NCBI GenBank assembly: GCA_022239325.1
Contig: JAKOGP010000001.1
Coordinates: forward strand, 62,001-126,000
Direction: 5' to 3'
Length of the DNA stretch: 64,000 bases
From: Flavobacteriaceae bacterium LSUCC0859
GTDB lineage: Bacteria > Bacteroidota > Bacteroidia > Flavobacteriales > Flavobacteriaceae
Shown here: positions 62,843-64,000 of the stretch, piece after piece
How positions within the stretch are numbered: the first letter of the stretch is position 1
Layout: the number at the start of each line of letters is the position of its first letter
Position numbers and translations under genes: made by a program
Notes under the pieces: generated by a model
The model's database searches: none
Seen by the model: only the letters and a program-made list of their open reading frames with translations
What the model was told of the DNA's origin: nothing

Positions 62843-63589
62843 ATGCAGTACGGGATTGTGCTTTTAAGTGTTGTGGCACTGAGAAACTCACCAGATTCAC
62901 AGAGTAGCCTTGTTACTATGGCACTTTACGGAGCCTCTTTTAAAATTATAGACCAACGTAAGTTTTGGTTTAAAATCAGATTAGATTTTGACGCCACGGA
63001 GGGCTGGGTAGAAAAAAACCAGTTGTATGAAATATCTGAAGAGCGCTATCTGCACATACAAAATACCCCGCCAAGCTATTGTCAGGAACTCACCGGTTTT
63101 ATAAGCAAAGAAGACGGCACTCTCATGCCTGTATTATTGGGAGCTCATACCAGACAGGCGGCACTTCTAAACCATAGTTTTGAGGGAAATACCAGTGTAG
63201 AAGCCTCTAAATCTGGCGTCATACACACTGCCCTACTCTATTTAAATGCCCCCTATCTTCAGGGCGGAATGAGCCCCTTTGGCATAGACGCTTCAGGGCT
63301 TTGCCAGATGGCGTATAAGCTTAACGGATACAACCTGTACAGGACGGCCCAAGAGCAATCCAAACAAGGGGAACCTTTGAGTTTTATAGAAGAATCTGAG
63401 GCTGGTGATTTGGCTTTCTTTGACAACGCAGAAGGACTCATAGACCATGTTGGTATTATATTGCCAGACAACCACATTATACACTGCCACGGACAGGTTA
63501 GAATAGACCGATTAGACCATACTGGTATATTTAACCCACAAAACAATCAGTACTCTCACAGCCTGAGGGTCATCAAAAAAGTGATATAA
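62843..63589 (+). CDS. NlpC/P60-like protein lacking the catalytic cysteine
   Basis: A 248-aa protein with two SH3-like segments (about 1-65 and 80-120) and a C-terminal NlpC/P60 domain (about 122-248). The family's nucleophile motif 'GIDCSG' reads GIDASG here: residue 150 is Ala (GCT, 63290-63292) and a Cys appears four positions later, at 154. The His motif (DHVGIIL) and the following IIHCHGQVRID remain. Family members cleave D-Glu-mDAP bonds in peptidoglycan; this copy is probably inactive or non-standard. There is no signal peptide. Tightly packed behind the thiolase gene. Two base changes separate GCT from a Cys codon, so one sequencing error does not explain it. Confidence 0.85.
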   Translation: MQYGIVLLSVVALRNSPDSQSSLVTMALYGASFKIIDQRKFWFKIRLDFDATEGWVEKNQLYEISEERYLHIQNTPPSYCQELTGFISKEDGTLMPVLLGAHTRQAALLNHSFEGNTSVEASKSGVIHTALLYLNAPYLQGGMSPFGIDASGLCQMAYKLNGYNLYRTAQEQSKQGEPLSFIEESEAGDLAFFDNAEGLIDHVGIILPDNHIIHCHGQVRIDRLDHTGIFNPQNNQYSHSLRVIKKVI

Positions 63590-63601
63590 AAAAAGAGATA
63601 T

Positions 63602-63638
63602 AAAAAAAGGCTGCCCGTTTGGACAGCCTTTTTTTTAT
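63602..63638. terminator. Bidirectional terminator
   Basis: GGCTGCCC, loop GTTT region, GGACAGCC (one mismatch) flanked by A-run and T-run. It lies between the convergent NlpC/P60 and TPR genes. Confidence 0.85.
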
Positions 63639-63654
63639 GGTATTTCAGAAACAA

Positions 63655-64000
63655 TTATTCCTCCAATAACTTTTTAATTCTCATATAGTTCTCATTGTCT
63701 CCAAGAGCTCCGTATATGTTTTTTAACTGGCCTAAAAGATCTGTATTGCCATCGTTAGCAATTAAACCAGCTTCTAAAGCTTCTGCAGCTTTTTTGAAGA
63801 AATCTTGCTTTTGAGCTTTGAGCTCATCATAGCGAGCAATATCTTTTCTGGAGCTTCCCAAACCATTCATCTCATCTATAAGGGCATTGCCTTCATTCAC
63901 AAAAGAAGTAGAGAGGTTTAAATAAGCGTTAATGTAGCTTGGAGAAAGTTCAATGGCTTTATTGTAAGCAGCACGGGCCTCTTCCATATTTTTCTGCTCC
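63655..64000 (-). CDS. Tetratricopeptide repeat protein, 3' part
   Basis: The frame is open to the window edge, so the gene's 5' part is missing. The visible 114 residues contain a TPR motif (AAYNKAIELSPSYINAYLNLSTSF), then a lysine-rich helix and a second TPR-like pair (AAEALEAGLIANDGNTDLLGQLKNIYGALGDNENY). TPR arrays mediate protein contacts; the role is not predictable from this part. Confidence 0.8.
   Translation of the reverse strand, partial: EQKNMEEARAAYNKAIELSPSYINAYLNLSTSFVNEGNALIDEMNGLGSSRKDIARYDELKAQKQDFFKKAAEALEAGLIANDGNTDLLGQLKNIYGALGDNENYMRIKKLLEE

Overview
The window looks like chromosome from a marine-type member of the Flavobacteriaceae (Bacteroidota). The evidence is a low-GC genome, a type IX secretion (T9SS) partner pair (PorP/SprF-like protein plus a giant adhesin with a type B sorting domain), a bacillithiol synthesis gene (bshA), a Bacteroidota-type LptD, -7 elements of the form TAnnTTTG, and gene orders familiar from flavobacteria (tamB divergent from tsaD; pfkA-gapA; amidase-mce-FeS-FeS-GH3-bshA). 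The genus cannot be fixed from sequence alone. Non-ATG starts are unusually common: TTG for the sprF-like gene, lptD and the THUMP-like methyltransferase, GTG for mce, and TTG or ATT for tamB.

Layout. 1-4130: right part of an integrated mobile element, with a 5'-truncated excisionase-like HTH gene, a small unknown gene and a 1018-aa primase-helicase. It is followed by an AT-rich non-coding stretch with 22-bp direct repeats that resemble replication iterons. 4273-13840: promoter, PorP/SprF-like protein, an 8.5-kb adhesin gene and its terminator. 14168-18070: a DUF2237 gene and two tandem InlB-repeat lipoproteins that share an N-terminal half but have unrelated C-terminal halves. One carries a zincin motif, and the pair lies behind a terminator-like leader hairpin. 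18071-23076: membrane AraC regulator, Ntn-hydrolase acylase, GNAT acetyltransferase and PurD-like ATP-grasp protein. 23233-26963: three nucleotide-sugar genes (epimerase and two UDP-sugar dehydrogenases).

26986-34871: a long minus-strand envelope/redox operon: amidase, MCE protein, two Fe-S proteins, a conserved unknown, GH3 hexosaminidase, BshA. 35030-38145: LptD and RidA. 38220-41145: pfkA, gapA and a BadF-type kinase. 41270-49739: TamB, TsaD, RsmE, an AI-2E family protein and a methyltransferase. 49732-56308: GMC oxidoreductase with its small subunit, a thioredoxin-domain protein and an MscS channel. 56318-58797: membrane proteins and a 1-Cys peroxiredoxin. 58896-59395: 24-bp repeats, a terminator and a Ser-Pro-Arg tRNA cluster. 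59510-64000: PgpH-like HD phosphohydrolase, thiolase, an NlpC/P60 protein that lacks its catalytic Cys, and the 3' part of a TPR gene.

The parts most worth a second look are the primase-helicase/iteron module, the chimeric lipoprotein pair with its leader hairpin, the inactive-looking NlpC/P60 protein, and the foreign domain inserted inside one repeat of the adhesin. The rest is mostly conserved flavobacterial housekeeping.
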